Positions 39,225 to 49,540 of a DNA stretch of 64,000 nucleotides are shown in pieces (positions within the stretch are counted from its first letter, which is position 1; every line of letters begins with the position of its first letter). The DNA comes from Alteriqipengyuania lutimaris. GTDB lineage: Bacteria > Pseudomonadota > Alphaproteobacteria > Sphingomonadales > Sphingomonadaceae. The notes beneath the pieces were generated by a model. The model did not search any database and was not told where the DNA came from. It was given only the letters and a program-made list of their open reading frames with translations. Location: contig NZ_QRBB01000001.1 in the NCBI RefSeq assembly GCF_003363135.1, forward strand, positions 2,268,501-2,332,500. Reading direction: 5' to 3'. Both the position numbers and the translations under genes were made by a program.

Positions 39225-39303
39225 CCGCTCGTGCTGAGCCGGTCGAAGCACTGTCCTTCTTGAAGAAAAAGAACGACCCGTCGACAAGCTCAGGGTGAGC
39301 GGA
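39225..39303. repeat. Inverted pair of sphingomonad-type REP palindromes
   Basis: CCGCTCGTGCTGAGC..GTCGAAGCAC (39225-39251) faces GACCCGTCGACAAGCTCAGG..GTGAGCGG (39271-39301) around an A-rich spacer (about 39252-39270), so the RNA can form a long imperfect hairpin. The same core recurs at 40942-41034 and 63882-63909. It lies between pip and trpG. Confidence 0.85.
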
Positions 39304-39330
39304 ATGGAAAGCGGAAGACTCGGTAAATCA

Positions 39331-39936
39331 ATGATCCTCGTCATCGACAATTACGACAGCTTCACCTTCAACCTGGTCCACTACCTGCAGGAACTGGGCG
39401 CCGAGGTTCGCGTGGAGCGCAACGACGCGCTGACCGCCCGCGAAGCGGTGGGCAGCGGGGTGAAGGGCATCCTTCTCTCGCCCGGCCCGCGGACGCCGAA
39501 CGAGGCGGGCATCACGCTCGATACCGTGGCCGCCTGCGCCGACGCGGGGCTCCCGCTTCTCGGCGTATGCCTCGGCCATCAGGCGATCGGGCAGCATTTC
39601 GGCGGGCGCGTCGTGCAGGGCGGGCTGATGCACGGCAAGACCAGTGCGGTGACGCATGACGGCAGCGGCGTGTTCGCTGGCCTCCCCAGCCCCTTCAACG
39701 CCACCCGCTATCACTCGCTGGTGGTGGAGGACATTCCCCAGACATTGCACGTCAACGCGACCAGCGAGACCCCGGGGCTCGACGGCACCAGCGTGATGGG
39801 CTTCCGCCACGCCGAGCTGCCGATCCACGGCGTGCAGTTCCACCCGGAAAGCATCGCCACCCAGCACGGCCACGATCTGCTCGCCAATTTCCTTGCCATC
39901 TGCGGCATCGAAGCGCGCGAAAGGCAGGCGGCATGA
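39331..39936 (+). CDS. trpG: Anthranilate synthase component II (glutamine amidotransferase)
   Basis: 201 residues from the ATG at 39331. Class I amidotransferase: MILVIDNYDSFTFNLVHYLQ, nucleophile Cys in LLGVCLGHQAIGQ, and His/Glu in GVQFHPESIATQHG. It supplies ammonia to TrpE. The residue context LSPGPRTPNEAG is typical. It overlaps trpD by ATGA. The short upstream in-frame ATG at 39295 lies in the repeat element and is not used here. Confidence 0.97.
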   Translation: MILVIDNYDSFTFNLVHYLQELGAEVRVERNDALTAREAVGSGVKGILLSPGPRTPNEAGITLDTVAACADAGLPLLGVCLGHQAIGQHFGGRVVQGGLMHGKTSAVTHDGSGVFAGLPSPFNATRYHSLVVEDIPQTLHVNATSETPGLDGTSVMGFRHAELPIHGVQFHPESIATQHGHDLLANFLAICGIEARERQAA

Positions 39937-40925
39937 AATCGCTCCCGCTCGCCGTCCCGCACATGAACGAGGCCGAGGCCGAGGAGGTCTTTGGCTGGAT
40001 CCTCGACGGGGAAGCAACCGATCAGGAAATCGCGCGCTTCCTGCTCGCGATGACCGAACGCAGCGAAACCGCCGACGAGATCGCGGGCGCCGCGCGAGCG
40101 CTCAGGGCGCGCTATATCCCGGTCGACGGGCCCGACAACGCGATCGACGTGTGCGGCACCGGCGGCGACGGGCACCACACGCTCAACGTCTCGACCGCTG
40201 TGGGTTTGGTGGTCGCCGCCTGCGGCGTGCCGGTTGCGCGGCACGGCAACCGCGCGATCTCCTCGCTCTCGGGCGTGGCGGATACGCTCGAGGTGCTCGG
40301 CCTCGATATGGAAGCTGCCGGTCGCACCGCGGAAAAGACGCTCAACGAGATCGGCATCTGCTTCCTCTTCGCGCCCAACCACCACCCCGCGATGCGGCGC
40401 ATTCAGCCGATCCGCAAGGAACTGGGCCGGCGGACGATCTTCAACCTGATGGGCCCGCTGTCGAACCCCGTGGGCGTGAAGCGCCAGCTGATCGGCATCG
40501 CGCGCCCCGGCTATGTCTCGATCTATGGCGAGGCTGCAGCGCGCCTCGGCACCGAGCGAACGCTGATCGTCTCGGGCGATGAAGGCCTCGACGAACTGAG
40601 CCTCGCCGCCGGGAACGAGATGGCGGATGTCACCGGCCACGAATTTGCGATGAAGCGCGTCGATGCGGGGCTCGCGGGCCTCGAACACGCGCCGGTCGAA
40701 GCCATTCGCGGCGGCGATCCTCAGCACAACGCCAAGGCATTGAGCGCCTTGCTGCAAGGCACGCCGGGGCCGTATCGCGACGCGGTGCTGTTCAACTCAG
40801 CCGCCGCGCTGATCGCAGCGGGCGAGACCGAGGACTGGAAAGAAGGGGCCGTGCGCGCAGGCGAAGCGATCGACAGCGGCGGGGCGCAGCGGCTGCTCGA
40901 GCGCTGGATTGCGATGGCTCGCTAG
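39933..40925 (+). CDS. trpD: Anthranilate phosphoribosyltransferase
   Basis: 330 residues. The PRPP-binding motifs are intact: VCGTGGDGHHTLNVSTA, PVARHGNRAISSLSG, FLFAPNHHPAMRRIQPIRKELGRRTIFNLMGPLSNP. It transfers phosphoribose to anthranilate. It is coupled to trpG by ATGA and separated from trpC by a 124-bp gap that holds a repeat pair. Confidence 0.97.
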   Translation: MKSLPLAVPHMNEAEAEEVFGWILDGEATDQEIARFLLAMTERSETADEIAGAARALRARYIPVDGPDNAIDVCGTGGDGHHTLNVSTAVGLVVAACGVPVARHGNRAISSLSGVADTLEVLGLDMEAAGRTAEKTLNEIGICFLFAPNHHPAMRRIQPIRKELGRRTIFNLMGPLSNPVGVKRQLIGIARPGYVSIYGEAAARLGTERTLIVSGDEGLDELSLAAGNEMADVTGHEFAMKRVDAGLAGLEHAPVEAIRGGDPQHNAKALSALLQGTPGPYRDAVLFNSAAALIAAGETEDWKEGAVRAGEAIDSGGAQRLLERWIAMAR

Positions 40926-40941
40926 GCTTCATCCTAATGAC

Positions 40942-41034
40942 CCGCTCGTCCTGAGCCTGTCGAAGGACCGTCCTTCTTCCCGCGCCTCCACGGAAAGATA
41001 AATGCGACCCTTCGACAGGCTCAGGGTGAGCGGA
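40942..41034. repeat. Second inverted REP palindrome pair, trpD-trpC gap
   Basis: CCGCTCGTCCTGAGCCTGTC then GAAGGACC (40942-40969) is nearly the reverse complement of GACCCTTCGACAGGCTCAGG then GTGAGCGG (41006-41033), so a stem of about 27 bp can form with a 36-base loop. It fills most of the space between the trpD stop and trpC and may act as a partial terminator or mRNA-stabilising hairpin. Confidence 0.9.
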
Positions 41035-41049
41035 TATTGAGGTAGACAC

Positions 41050-41838
41050 TTGAACAAACTCGAAGAAATCTGCGCCACCAAGCGCGACGAAGTTGCCGAG
41101 CGCCAGTCCGCCACGCAAGTCGGCGAACTGATTGCCCGGATCACCGCTCAGGCCCCGCCGCGCGGGTTCGAGGCTGCGCTGCGCCAGACACACGCCGACG
41201 GCCGCCGCGCGCTGATCGCAGAAATCAAGAAAGCTTCTCCCTCCAAGGGATTGATCCGCGAGGATTTTCAGCCCGCAGAGCACGCGAAAGCCTATGCCGC
41301 CGCGGGCGCAAGCTGTCTCTCCGTCCTCACCGACGCGCCCTATTTCCAGGGCCACGCCGACTACCTCATCGCCGCGCGCGAAGCGGTCGCCCTGCCCGCG
41401 CTGCGCAAGGATTTCATGGTCGATCCATGGCAATGCGGCGAAGCGCGCGCGATGGGGGCCGACGCGATCCTGATTATCGTCGCCGCGCTGACCGACCAGC
41501 AGGCGCAGGAAATCGAAGCCGCAGCCGACGAACTGGGCATGGACGTGCTGGTCGAGGTCCACGACGCCGCCGAGATGGAGCGGGCGCACAAGCTCAAGTC
41601 GCGGCTGATCGGCATCAACAACCGCGACCTGCGCAGCTTCGAAACCGACATAGCCACCACCGAGGCGCTGATCCCGCTCGCACCCGAAGGCGCGTTCCTC
41701 ATCTCCGAAAGCGGCATCGCCACCGCCGGAGACTGCGCCCGGCTCGAAGAGGCGGGCGCGCATGGCTTCCTCGTCGGCGAGAGCCTGATGCGGCGCCCCG
41801 ATGTCGAGGCCGCGACGCGGGCCCTGCTGGCACGCTGA
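41050..41838 (+). CDS. trpC: Indole-3-glycerol phosphate synthase
   Basis: 262 residues, monofunctional TrpC barrel (no fused TrpF). [20 protein letters not shown] carries catalytic Glu and Lys; [39 protein letters not shown] and [10 protein letters not shown] follow. The start is TTG 41050 ([15 protein letters not shown]), since no ATG lies upstream of this conserved opening. trpF, trpB and trpA are elsewhere. Confidence 0.96.
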   Translation: MNKLEEICATKRDEVAERQSATQVGELIARITAQAPPRGFEAALRQTHADGRRALIAEIKKASPSKGLIREDFQPAEHAKAYAAAGASCLSVLTDAPYFQGHADYLIAAREAVALPALRKDFMVDPWQCGEARAMGADAILIIVAALTDQQAQEIEAAADELGMDVLVEVHDAAEMERAHKLKSRLIGINNRDLRSFETDIATTEALIPLAPEGAFLISESGIATAGDCARLEEAGAHGFLVGESLMRRPDVEAATRALLAR

Positions 41839-41998
41839 GACTGTCCTACCGCTCCGCTCCATGGCATGATCAGGCAATGGCCCTCACCCGTCCCTCGCTT
41901 CGCCCCTCCCTGTTACTTTTCGACACCATGACACCCGGCCGGTTTTTTGCCTCTGAACAGTGTGTCAGGTGTGTCAACCGTTCTGCGGGAGCGACGAG
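41839..41998. other. trpC-moaC spacer with TGTGTCA direct repeats
   Basis: 160 bp. It contains CCGGCCGG followed by TTTTTT (about 41936-41948), a weak terminator-like element, then two TGTGTCA heptamers (41961-41967 and 41970-41976) separated by GG, with TGACACC upstream as an inverted half. The heptamers could be a binding site near a moaC promoter. No gene is present. Confidence 0.35.
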
Positions 41999-42490
41999 TT
42001 GAGCGGGTTGACGCATCTTGACGAGAACGGCGCTGCCCGGATGGTCGATGTCGGAGGCAAGGCCGAAACCGCCCGCTCCGCCACCGCGACCGGCCGCATC
42101 GCGATGAATGCGGACGCGCTCGCCGCGATCCGCGATGACACCGTGCCAAAGGGCGACGTGCTCGCCGCGGCGCGGATCGCCGGGATCATGGCCGCCAAAA
42201 AGACCGGCGAACTCATCCCGCTGTGCCACCCCCTCGCGCTCGACAGCGTGAGCGTGGAGTGCGCGCTCGAACAGGATGCGGTGCGCGTTACCGCCATCGC
42301 TTCGCTGACCGGCAAGACCGGGGTGGAGATGGAAGCGATGGTCGCGTGCAACATCGCGCTCCTGACGATCTACGACATGGCCAAGGCGCTCGACAAAGGC
42401 ATGGTGATCCAGCAGGTGCGCTTGCTCTCCAAGACCGGCGGCAAGTCGGGCGACTGGCATGCGGCCAATGATCCGGACGAAGGCGCATGA
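41999..42490 (+). CDS. moaC: Cyclic pyranopterin monophosphate synthase MoaC
   Basis: 163 residues. [18 protein letters not shown] opening, [17 protein letters not shown], and [20 protein letters not shown] are signature MoaC segments, including active-site His and Lys. It makes cPMP, the second step of molybdenum cofactor synthesis after MoaA. TTG 41999 is chosen because GGGAG (41987-41991) lies 7 bases upstream; TTG 42008 is less well placed. It overlaps moeA by ATGA. Confidence 0.95.
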   Translation: MSGLTHLDENGAARMVDVGGKAETARSATATGRIAMNADALAAIRDDTVPKGDVLAAARIAGIMAAKKTGELIPLCHPLALDSVSVECALEQDAVRVTAIASLTGKTGVEMEAMVACNIALLTIYDMAKALDKGMVIQQVRLLSKTGGKSGDWHAANDPDEGA

Positions 42491-43671
42491 CGCCGCCGAT
42501 CGATCTCGAGCAGGCGCAGGCCCGGCTCCTGGCGATGCTCCGGTCGGGTCCGGCGATCGCATGTCCCGTCGGCGAGGCAGGCGGACGCTTCCTCGCAAAG
42601 CCCGCCATCGCCCGGCGCAACAATCCTCCCAAGGACCTGTCGGCGATGGACGGCTATGCGACCATCGGCGACGGGCCTTGGGAACTGGTCGGAGAGGCAC
42701 GGGCAGGCCTGCCTTTCGCCAAGGCGCTGAGCACCGGCATGGCGGTCCGCATCTCGACCGGGGCGCACATGCCGACCTGCGCCGATGCGGTGCTGATCCA
42801 GGAGAATGCCCGGGTCGAGGGCGACACGCTGTTTGCCGAAGAAGCCCCCGATCCGAACTTCATCCGGCGCGCAGGGCTCGATTTCGAAGCCAACGACGTG
42901 CTGATCGAACCGGGCGGGCCGCTCGGTGCGGCGCAGATGGCTCTCGCGCGGGCGGGCGGGCTGGCGAAGATCGTCGTCCATGAGGTGCCGCAGGTTGCGG
43001 TGGTCGAAGTGGGCGACGAATTGTGCGCCGACCCTTCCATCTGCGCACCGACCCAGATCCCTGCGGTAAACGGCGCGATGCTGGCCAGCATGGCGCGCGG
43101 TGCGGGTGCCGATGTGTCCCCCCATGGCCCCGTCGCCGACGATGCCGATGCGCTGGTGGAAACGCTCTGGGAAGCGCGCGATGCCGCCCTGATCGTCATC
43201 AGCGGCGGTGCGTCGGTCGGCCCGCACGACCTCGTCAAACCGGCGCTTGAGGCGGCGGGGTTCACGATCGATTTCTGGCGCGTCGCGATCAAGCCGGGAA
43301 AGCCGCTGCTCGTCGCGCGGCGTGGCAATACGGTGGCGCTCGGCCTGCCGGGCAATCCCGTGTCGAGCTTCGTCACCGGCTTCCTGTTCATGGCGCCCGC
43401 GATCCGCAAATTGGCCGGAGCTGCGGCCTGCCTGCCGCGCGCGGTCCCCCTTCCGCTTGCCGCACCCCTTCCCGCCGGGGGGAAGCGGCGCGAGTTCCTG
43501 CGCGCGACATGGACCGACGCAGGCGTCATCGCGGCAGAGGTGCAGGACAGTTCCGCACTGCTCCCTCTGGCCCGCGCGGATGTGCTGATCGACCGCCCCG
43601 CCGGTGCCGATCGATCCGATACGGGGGCGTTTGTTCCATGCTACCTGTTGGAAAACCGCGCATATGCTTGA
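42487..43671 (+). CDS. moeA: Molybdopterin molybdenumtransferase MoeA
   Basis: 394 residues. [15 protein letters not shown] opens the family core; [32 protein letters not shown]-like [26 protein letters not shown] and [15 protein letters not shown] follow. It inserts molybdate into adenylated molybdopterin. It is coupled to moaC. The lexA promoter begins at its very 3' end. Confidence 0.96.
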   Translation: MTPPIDLEQAQARLLAMLRSGPAIACPVGEAGGRFLAKPAIARRNNPPKDLSAMDGYATIGDGPWELVGEARAGLPFAKALSTGMAVRISTGAHMPTCADAVLIQENARVEGDTLFAEEAPDPNFIRRAGLDFEANDVLIEPGGPLGAAQMALARAGGLAKIVVHEVPQVAVVEVGDELCADPSICAPTQIPAVNGAMLASMARGAGADVSPHGPVADDADALVETLWEARDAALIVISGGASVGPHDLVKPALEAAGFTIDFWRVAIKPGKPLLVARRGNTVALGLPGNPVSSFVTGFLFMAPAIRKLAGAAACLPRAVPLPLAAPLPAGGKRREFLRATWTDAGVIAAEVQDSSALLPLARADVLIDRPAGADRSDTGAFVPCYLLENRAYA

Positions 43672-43696
43672 CTTGCAAAATCGAGTTGCCTAATTG
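43668..43696 (+). promoter_or_regulatory. Probable sigma70 promoter of lexA
   Basis: TTGACT (43668-43673), 17 bases, TAATTG (43691-43696). Spacing is ideal. The -35 overlaps the moeA stop codon, and the SOS box starts at the last base of the -10, so LexA binding would block this promoter. Confidence 0.72.
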
Positions 43697-43710
43697 TTCC
43701 GCATTCGTTC
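43696..43710 (+). promoter_or_regulatory. LexA operator (alphaproteobacterial SOS box)
   Basis: GTTC-N7-GTTC exactly (GTTC CGCATTC GTTC), the alphaproteobacterial SOS consensus, located 36 bp before the lexA start and adjoining the -10 element. It implies autorepression. This is the only SOS box I noted in the window, but I did not scan exhaustively. Confidence 0.9.
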
Positions 43711-43746
43711 GCATGGAGGCGAACATGATTGGCGGAGATCGCACCT

Positions 43747-44433
43747 ATGTTGACCGCAAAGCAGCATGAATTGCTCCGGTTTATCCAGCAGCGACTGGAG
43801 GAGACCGGCATCTCGCCTTCTTTCGAGGAAATGAAGGAGGCGCTCGATCTCAAGAGCAAGTCGGGCGTGCACCGCCTGATTTCGGCGCTGGAGGAACGCG
43901 GCTTCATCCGCCGCCTGCCCAACCGGGCACGCGCGCTCGAAGTGCTCAAGATGCCCGACAGCGCGGTCGCCGGCTCGATGCCCAAGCCTGCCAACGATCT
44001 GGGAGCGCAGACCACCCGGGTCCCTGCGCAGATGCCCGAAGCCGCCAATGACGTGATCGACATTCCGCTCCACGGGCGCATTGCAGCAGGCGCCCCGATC
44101 GAGGCTTTCGAGGATCACCAGAGCCTGCCCGTGCCCGCCGCGCTGCTCGGCCCGGGCGAGCATTTCGCGCTCGAAGTCTCGGGCGATTCGATGATCGAGG
44201 CGGGGATCTTCGACGGCGACTACGCGCTGATCCGGCGCGCCGACACCGCGCGCGACGGCGATATCGTGGTCGCGCTGGTCGAAAACGAGGAAGCGACCCT
44301 CAAGTACCTTTGGCGCGATGGCGGCCGCATCCGGCTCGACCCGGCCAACGCCAGCTACGAACCGCAGATTTACGAGAGCCGGGCAGTCCAGGTGCAGGGC
44401 AAGCTGGCGGGGCTGCTGCGCCGCTATCACTGA
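43747..44433 (+). CDS. lexA: SOS repressor LexA
   Basis: 228 residues. Winged HTH ([49 protein letters not shown]) and a C-terminal S24 peptidase domain with the Ala114-Gly115 cleavage site in GRIAAGAP, catalytic Ser148 ([10 protein letters not shown]) and Lys186 (EEATLKYLW). A long linker (about 68-102) is typical of alphaproteobacteria. It is self-cleaved with RecA after DNA damage. ATG 43747 is preferred over 43729 because the family starts MLTxKQ. Tail-to-tail overlap with comEC is seven bases. Confidence 0.97.
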   Translation: MLTAKQHELLRFIQQRLEETGISPSFEEMKEALDLKSKSGVHRLISALEERGFIRRLPNRARALEVLKMPDSAVAGSMPKPANDLGAQTTRVPAQMPEAANDVIDIPLHGRIAAGAPIEAFEDHQSLPVPAALLGPGEHFALEVSGDSMIEAGIFDGDYALIRRADTARDGDIVVALVENEEATLKYLWRDGGRIRLDPANASYEPQIYESRAVQVQGKLAGLLRRYH

Positions 44434-46712
44434 GGGCTGTTTTCGGGCCGGTCGCGTTCGACGCCGCCCTGAGGCACGCCGCCCTCCCCGTGCCACCAGC
44501 CATGCTCGCCCTGCCCCTGCGCGACGGTTTCGACCTTGCGCGAGGCAAGGCGGATCGCAAGGCCGCCCGTCTCTTCCAGCATCCGCCGGTCGGCCTTGAG
44601 CCAGCGCGGACGGCAGCTGCGGGGCAGCCAGCGGTCCGCAACCACGATGTCGACCCGCGCGCAGGCCGCCGCCAGATCGCGCTCGGTCACGTAGTCGCGT
44701 CCGCGGGCGAGCAGGAGGCGATGGGTACGTCCCCCGCGCTCGATGCTCGCGACGCAGAATTCCGGGCTGCACCGCGCGCCCGGCCACTGCGCCAGCGGCA
44801 TCGGCTCACCGTCGAGCGCGCCCAGTTCGGCCAGCGTGTCGCTGGCATAGGATGAGCGGGAGTCGCGCAGGGACAGCAGCCTGCCGTCCTCGATGATCCC
44901 GACATGCCGCCCGTCGCGCGAGACGAGCACATCGGGCCGCGGCGTGGTGATGGTCAGGATAGCGGCCAGCGTGGCGGGCGCGAGGCCCCAGAACCGCACC
45001 CGGCCGCTCCACAACGCCAGCCACAGCCCTCCGGCGACGAAGAGGAAGAACGCGAAGCCCCCCATGTGCGGCGCCAGCTTGACCGCTCCAGGCTGGCTCG
45101 CCGTCAGATGCGCGATGCCCAGCAGCAGGTCGAGCGACTGGCCCACCAGCCACCATACCGGCGCGCCCAGCCCCACCAGGTCGAGCGCCAGCGCCAGCGC
45201 GATCAGCGGCATCGAAACGAAGGTGACGAGCGGAATGCCGATCATGTTGGCGAGCGCGCCATACATCCCGGCACGATGGAAGTTGAAGAGCACGATCGGC
45301 ATCAGCGCGATCTCGATTACGAAGCCCGTCACCAGCAGCATCGCCCCGCCGCGCAGCGGGCGCATCCACCAGCCCTCCTCGCGCGGGGCGAGGAAGGCGC
45401 GTACCGGAGCGCTGTTGTGAAGCGCCACGATGGCGAGCACGGCGGCGAAGCTCATCTGGAAGCTCGGCCCCACGAGGCTCTCGGGCCACAGCAGCAGGAC
45501 GAAGCCGGCGGCCACCGCCAGCAGCCGGAAGGTCAGCGGTTCGCGCCCCAGCGCCAGCGCGATCAGGACGAGCACCGCTGCCGCGCAGCTGCGCACGGTG
45601 GGCACCTCCGCGCCGGTCAGCAGGGTGTACCCCACCCCCGCCAGCGCGCCGATCGCCGCCGCGACGACCGGCAGGCGAACGCGCAAGGTCAGCCATGGCC
45701 ACAACGCCAGCAGCTTGAGCGCGAGGAAGTACCCTCCCGCGATCACCGCGCTGACGTGAAGCCCGCTGATCGAGAGCAGGTGCGTCAGGCCAGCGTCGCG
45801 CATCGCATCCTCGTCCGCCTCGGCGATAGCGCCCCGGTCTCCACTGGCGAAGGCCGCCGCTATGCTTCCCGCCGACCCGCCAAGCTGCGAGCGGACGTGG
45901 GCAGACAGCTCGCGCTGGACCTGTGCGATTCCGCCCCAACCCTGGGGCGGACGCTCGATCACCTCGACCTCGCCCATCGCGGAGCCGGTCGCGGCGAGGC
46001 CCTGGAACCAGGCGGTTCGTGCGAAGTCGTAGCCTCCGGGCACCAGTGGGGCGGCGGGCGGCATCAGCCGAGCTGGCAGGTGGACTATCGCGCCCCGCTG
46101 CATCTGCGCACTCGCCTGTTCCAGCGGCACGTTGATCCGGAGCTTGATTGCCTCGCCGCTCTCGGCATCGCGCGTGGCGACGATCAGCCGCACCCGGTCA
46201 CGCGCAGGCTGTTCCTCCCGCTCGAGGATCGCCGCCTCCATCGTGCGCATCTGCGGATAGGGTATCGCCGGTGCACCCACGATGGCCGAGCGTGCCCATA
46301 TCAGCCCGATCCCGAAGGCAAGCGCGAGGCCGAGCGCGACAAGCGCCAAGGCCAGGTTCGGCACGCGCTGTCGCCACAACATCGCGGCGCCGCCTGCAGC
46401 CATAAGGAGCGCCAGTGCAGTTGCCGTCAACCAAGCTTCGCGGTTCGGCAGGGCGAACCACAATGCGATGCCTGCAATTGCCGCGACGACCAGCCAAGGT
46501 CCGCGCTCCAGCGCCGCTCGGCCGAGCCCTTCCTCGATTGCGGAAGGGATGGCGGCGAGCAGGCTGGACACAGCGCCAGCCACCTGCCAAAGCCGCTGCT
46601 GCGCTGCACCATCGCCCGCACCGCTCGCCCACTCGTCCGCCATGACGGATCGACTGACGCGGCCGGTCGTTATGTCCCCTACGGGACCGGGTGACGGTGT
46701 CGGCGACGCCAT
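44427..46712 (-). CDS. comEC: ComEC/Rec2-family DNA uptake channel protein
   Basis: 761 residues. An N-terminal membrane part and OB-fold-like region (about 160-260) precede the competence domain with [24 protein letters not shown] and many helices. The C-terminal region corresponds to the metallo-beta-lactamase-like domain ([22 protein letters not shown]) but has no HxHxDH metal motif, so that domain looks inactive. It transports single-stranded DNA across the inner membrane in transformation. Start is uncertain (46712 or 46643); neither has a clear Shine-Dalgarno. Divergent from gltX with 29 bp between starts. Confidence 0.9.
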   Translation of the reverse strand: MASPTPSPGPVGDITTGRVSRSVMADEWASGAGDGAAQQRLWQVAGAVSSLLAAIPSAIEEGLGRAALERGPWLVVAAIAGIALWFALPNREAWLTATALALLMAAGGAAMLWRQRVPNLALALVALGLALAFGIGLIWARSAIVGAPAIPYPQMRTMEAAILEREEQPARDRVRLIVATRDAESGEAIKLRINVPLEQASAQMQRGAIVHLPARLMPPAAPLVPGGYDFARTAWFQGLAATGSAMGEVEVIERPPQGWGGIAQVQRELSAHVRSQLGGSAGSIAAAFASGDRGAIAEADEDAMRDAGLTHLLSISGLHVSAVIAGGYFLALKLLALWPWLTLRVRLPVVAAAIGALAGVGYTLLTGAEVPTVRSCAAAVLVLIALALGREPLTFRLLAVAAGFVLLLWPESLVGPSFQMSFAAVLAIVALHNSAPVRAFLAPREEGWWMRPLRGGAMLLVTGFVIEIALMPIVLFNFHRAGMYGALANMIGIPLVTFVSMPLIALALALDLVGLGAPVWWLVGQSLDLLLGIAHLTASQPGAVKLAPHMGGFAFFLFVAGGLWLALWSGRVRFWGLAPATLAAILTITTPRPDVLVSRDGRHVGIIEDGRLLSLRDSRSSYASDTLAELGALDGEPMPLAQWPGARCSPEFCVASIERGGRTHRLLLARGRDYVTERDLAAACARVDIVVADRWLPRSCRPRWLKADRRMLEETGGLAIRLASRKVETVAQGQGEHGWWHGEGGVPQGGVERDRPENSPQ

Positions 46713-46741
46713 GAAAGAGAATGGAAAGGATGCGCACTTAG

Positions 46742-48181
46742 ATGGCAAGCGAAACCGGCACGATCATTACCCGCTTCGCTCCATCACCGACCGGCTTTCT
46801 GCATCTGGGCGGCGCGCGCACCGCGCTGTTCAACTGGCTTTACGCGCGCCACCATGGCGGCAAGGCGCTGCTCCGGATCGAGGATACGGACAAGAAGCGC
46901 TCCACCCAGGATGCGATCGACAAGATCATCGAAGGGCTCGACTGGCTCGGGCTCGATTACGATGAGCCTGCCGTTTTCCAGTCCGAGCGCGCCGAACGCC
47001 ATGCCGAAGTGGCGAACATCCTCCTCGACAACGGCCATGCCTATCGCTGCTACGCCACTCCCGAAGAGCTGGACGCGATGCGCGCCGAGCAACGCGCCAA
47101 CAAGCAGCCGATGCGCTACGATGGGCGCTGGCGCGACCGTGAGCCGGGGCCGGAGCAGGAAGGCATGCCCTTCACCGTGCGTCTGAAGGTGCCCAAGGAC
47201 GGCGAGACTGCGATCGAGGACGAAGTTCAGGGCCGCGTGACGGTCAGGAACGAAGAGATCGACGACTACATCCTCCTGCGCGCCGACGGCACGCCGACTT
47301 ACATGCTGGCGGTGGTGGTCGACGACCATGACATGGGCGTGACCCACGTGATCCGCGGAGACGACCATCTCAACAATGCCTTCCGCCAGCTGCCGATCTA
47401 CCGTGCGATGCACGCGATCGAGGGCAACTGGCCCGACCCGGTCTATGCCCACGTCCCGCTTATCCACGGCAGCGATGGCGCAAAGCTGTCCAAGCGTCAC
47501 GGCGCAGTGGGCGTGGAAGCCTATCGCGACGAGCTGGGCATCCTGCCCGAGGCGCTGTTCAATTACCTGCTGCGCCTCGGCTGGGGCCACGGCGACCGCG
47601 AGGAAATCACGCAGGCCGAGGCGATCGAGCTGTTCGATCTCGACGGCGTGGGCCGCAGCCCCGCCCGCTTCGACATCAAGAAGCTGCAGAACCTCAACGG
47701 CCACTACATCCGCGAGGCCGACGATACGCGTCTCGCCGATCTGGTGGCGGAGGAACTGGCAGGCAGCGTCGAAGGAGAGATCGACCGCGATCTGCTGACC
47801 CGGGCGATGCCGGTGCTCAAGACCCGTGCCAAGGATACGCACGAACTCGCTGAAAATGCGCGCTTCCTGTTCCTCAAACGGCCACTCACTCTGACCGAGA
47901 AGGCAGCGGGCCTTCTCGACGAGGAGGCACGCGCTCGTCTGGCCGAAGTGCACAGCGCTCTGGCTGCCGAAAACGACTGGACAACCGAATCGCTCGAAGC
48001 CACTACCAAGGCGCTTGCAGAGCGGCTCGAACTGGGCCTCGGAAAGCTCGCCCAGCCCCTCCGGGCCGCCCTCACCGGGACGACGACGAGCCCCGGAATT
48101 TTCGATGTTCTCGTCCTTCTGGGAAAAACGGAATCGCTTGGGCGCATCGAAGCGCAGGCAGCCCCCGGCAAGCAACAATAA
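46742..48181 (+). CDS. gltX: Glutamyl-tRNA synthetase
   Basis: 479 residues, class I. The HIGH-equivalent is in FAPSPTGFLHLGGARTALFNWL and the KMSKS-equivalent is GAKLSKRHGAVGVEAY. It charges tRNA-Glu. The ATG at 46742 gives MASETGTIITRFAPSP. gltA follows after 18 bp. Many alphaproteobacteria have a GltX that also charges tRNA-Gln; whether gatCAB exists here cannot be seen. Confidence 0.97.
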   Translation: MASETGTIITRFAPSPTGFLHLGGARTALFNWLYARHHGGKALLRIEDTDKKRSTQDAIDKIIEGLDWLGLDYDEPAVFQSERAERHAEVANILLDNGHAYRCYATPEELDAMRAEQRANKQPMRYDGRWRDREPGPEQEGMPFTVRLKVPKDGETAIEDEVQGRVTVRNEEIDDYILLRADGTPTYMLAVVVDDHDMGVTHVIRGDDHLNNAFRQLPIYRAMHAIEGNWPDPVYAHVPLIHGSDGAKLSKRHGAVGVEAYRDELGILPEALFNYLLRLGWGHGDREEITQAEAIELFDLDGVGRSPARFDIKKLQNLNGHYIREADDTRLADLVAEELAGSVEGEIDRDLLTRAMPVLKTRAKDTHELAENARFLFLKRPLTLTEKAAGLLDEEARARLAEVHSALAAENDWTTESLEATTKALAERLELGLGKLAQPLRAALTGTTTSPGIFDVLVLLGKTESLGRIEAQAAPGKQQ

Positions 48182-48199
48182 CGACTAAGGAGACCCCGC

Positions 48200-49486
48200 A
48201 TGGCAGACTCACCCGCAAAGCTCGATATTGGCGGCAGCACGCAGGAATTCCCGGTGCTCGAAGGCAGCTGCGGGCCCGAGGTCATGGATATCCGAAAGTT
48301 CTACGGAACGACCGGCAAGTTCACCTATGATCCGGGCTTCAAGTCGACCGCGAGCTGCGAAAGCGCGCTGACCTTCATCGATGGTGAGGAAGGCGTTCTG
48401 CTTCACCGCGGCTATCCGATCGGGCAGCTGGCCGAACAGTCCAGCTTCATGGAAACCGCCTATCTGCTGCTGAATTCGGAGTTGCCTTCGAAGGACGAGC
48501 TCGACGATTTCACCTACACGATCACGCGGCATACGATGCTGCACGATCAGCTGCGCCAGTTCTACCAGGGCTTCCGCCGCGATGCGCACCCGATGGCGAT
48601 CATGTGCGGCGTGGTCGGCGCGCTGTCCGCGTTCTACCATGACAGCACCGACATTTCGGATCCCGAGCACCGCAAGATCAGCAGCCACCGCCTGATCGCG
48701 AAGATGCCGACGATCGCCGCCTGGGCATACAAGTACTCGATCGGCCAGCCCTTCATGCAGCCGGACAATTCGCTCAGCTACACGGGCAATTTCCTGCGCA
48801 TGACCTTCGGCGTTCCGGCCGAGGAATATGAGGTCATCCCCGAGGTCGAAAAGGCGATGGACCGGATCTTCATCCTCCATGCCGACCACGAACAGAACGC
48901 CTCGACCAGCACCGTGCGGCTCGCCGGTTCGTCGGGCGCGAACCCCTTCGCCTGCATCGCGGCGGGCATCGCCTGCCTGTGGGGCCCGGCGCATGGCGGC
49001 GCCAACGAAGCCGCACTCAACATGCTGCGCGAGATCGGCACGCCCGACAAGATCCCGCACTATATCGAGCGTGCGAAGGACAAGGACGATCCGTTCCGCC
49101 TGATGGGCTTCGGCCACCGCGTCTACAAGAATTACGATCCGCGCGCGACCGTGATGCAGGAAACCGTGCGCGAGGTGTTCACCGCGCTCAAGGTCGACGA
49201 TCCGGTGTTCGAAACCGCGCTGCGGCTCGAGGAAATGGCGCTCAACGATCCCTATTTCATCGAGAAGAAGCTGTTCCCGAACGTCGATTTCTACTCGGGC
49301 ATCATCCTGTCGGCGATCGGCTTCCCGACCACGATGTTCACCGCGCTCTTCGCCCTCGCCCGCACGGTCGGCTGGGTGGCGCAGTGGAACGAGATGATTT
49401 CCGATCCTGCTCAGGTGATCGGCCGTCCGCGCCAGCTCTATACCGGCCCGACCCAGCGCGACTACGTGCCCGTCGACAAGCGCTGA
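48200..49486 (+). CDS. gltA: Citrate synthase (type II)
   Basis: 428 residues, the length of the NADH-sensitive hexameric type. Catalytic His in [15 protein letters not shown] and [13 protein letters not shown], and Asp in the [17 protein letters not shown] segment. Condenses acetyl-CoA with oxaloacetate to start the TCA cycle. AAGGAG lies upstream of the ATG. A strong terminator follows. Confidence 0.98.
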   Translation: MADSPAKLDIGGSTQEFPVLEGSCGPEVMDIRKFYGTTGKFTYDPGFKSTASCESALTFIDGEEGVLLHRGYPIGQLAEQSSFMETAYLLLNSELPSKDELDDFTYTITRHTMLHDQLRQFYQGFRRDAHPMAIMCGVVGALSAFYHDSTDISDPEHRKISSHRLIAKMPTIAAWAYKYSIGQPFMQPDNSLSYTGNFLRMTFGVPAEEYEVIPEVEKAMDRIFILHADHEQNASTSTVRLAGSSGANPFACIAAGIACLWGPAHGGANEAALNMLREIGTPDKIPHYIERAKDKDDPFRLMGFGHRVYKNYDPRATVMQETVREVFTALKVDDPVFETALRLEEMALNDPYFIEKKLFPNVDFYSGIILSAIGFPTTMFTALFALARTVGWVAQWNEMISDPAQVIGRPRQLYTGPTQRDYVPVDKR

Positions 49487-49504
49487 TCCAGGGCGAGTTT
49501 ACAC

Positions 49505-49537
49505 AAAAGGGCCGCGGCGAAAGCTGCGGCCCTTTTT
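49505..49537 (+). terminator. Bidirectional Rho-independent terminator
   Basis: AAAAGGGCCGC (49505-49515) pairs perfectly with GCGGCCCTTTT (49526-49536), with TTTTT downstream for gltA and AAAA upstream, giving a T run for the convergent kinase-like gene on the minus strand. Confidence 0.93.
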
Positions 49538-49540
49538 GCG

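Noticed and set aside
39225..41034. CRISPR-like array from the repeated palindromes
   Set aside because: The units are inverted pairs at distant sites, not regularly spaced direct repeats, and no cas gene is present.
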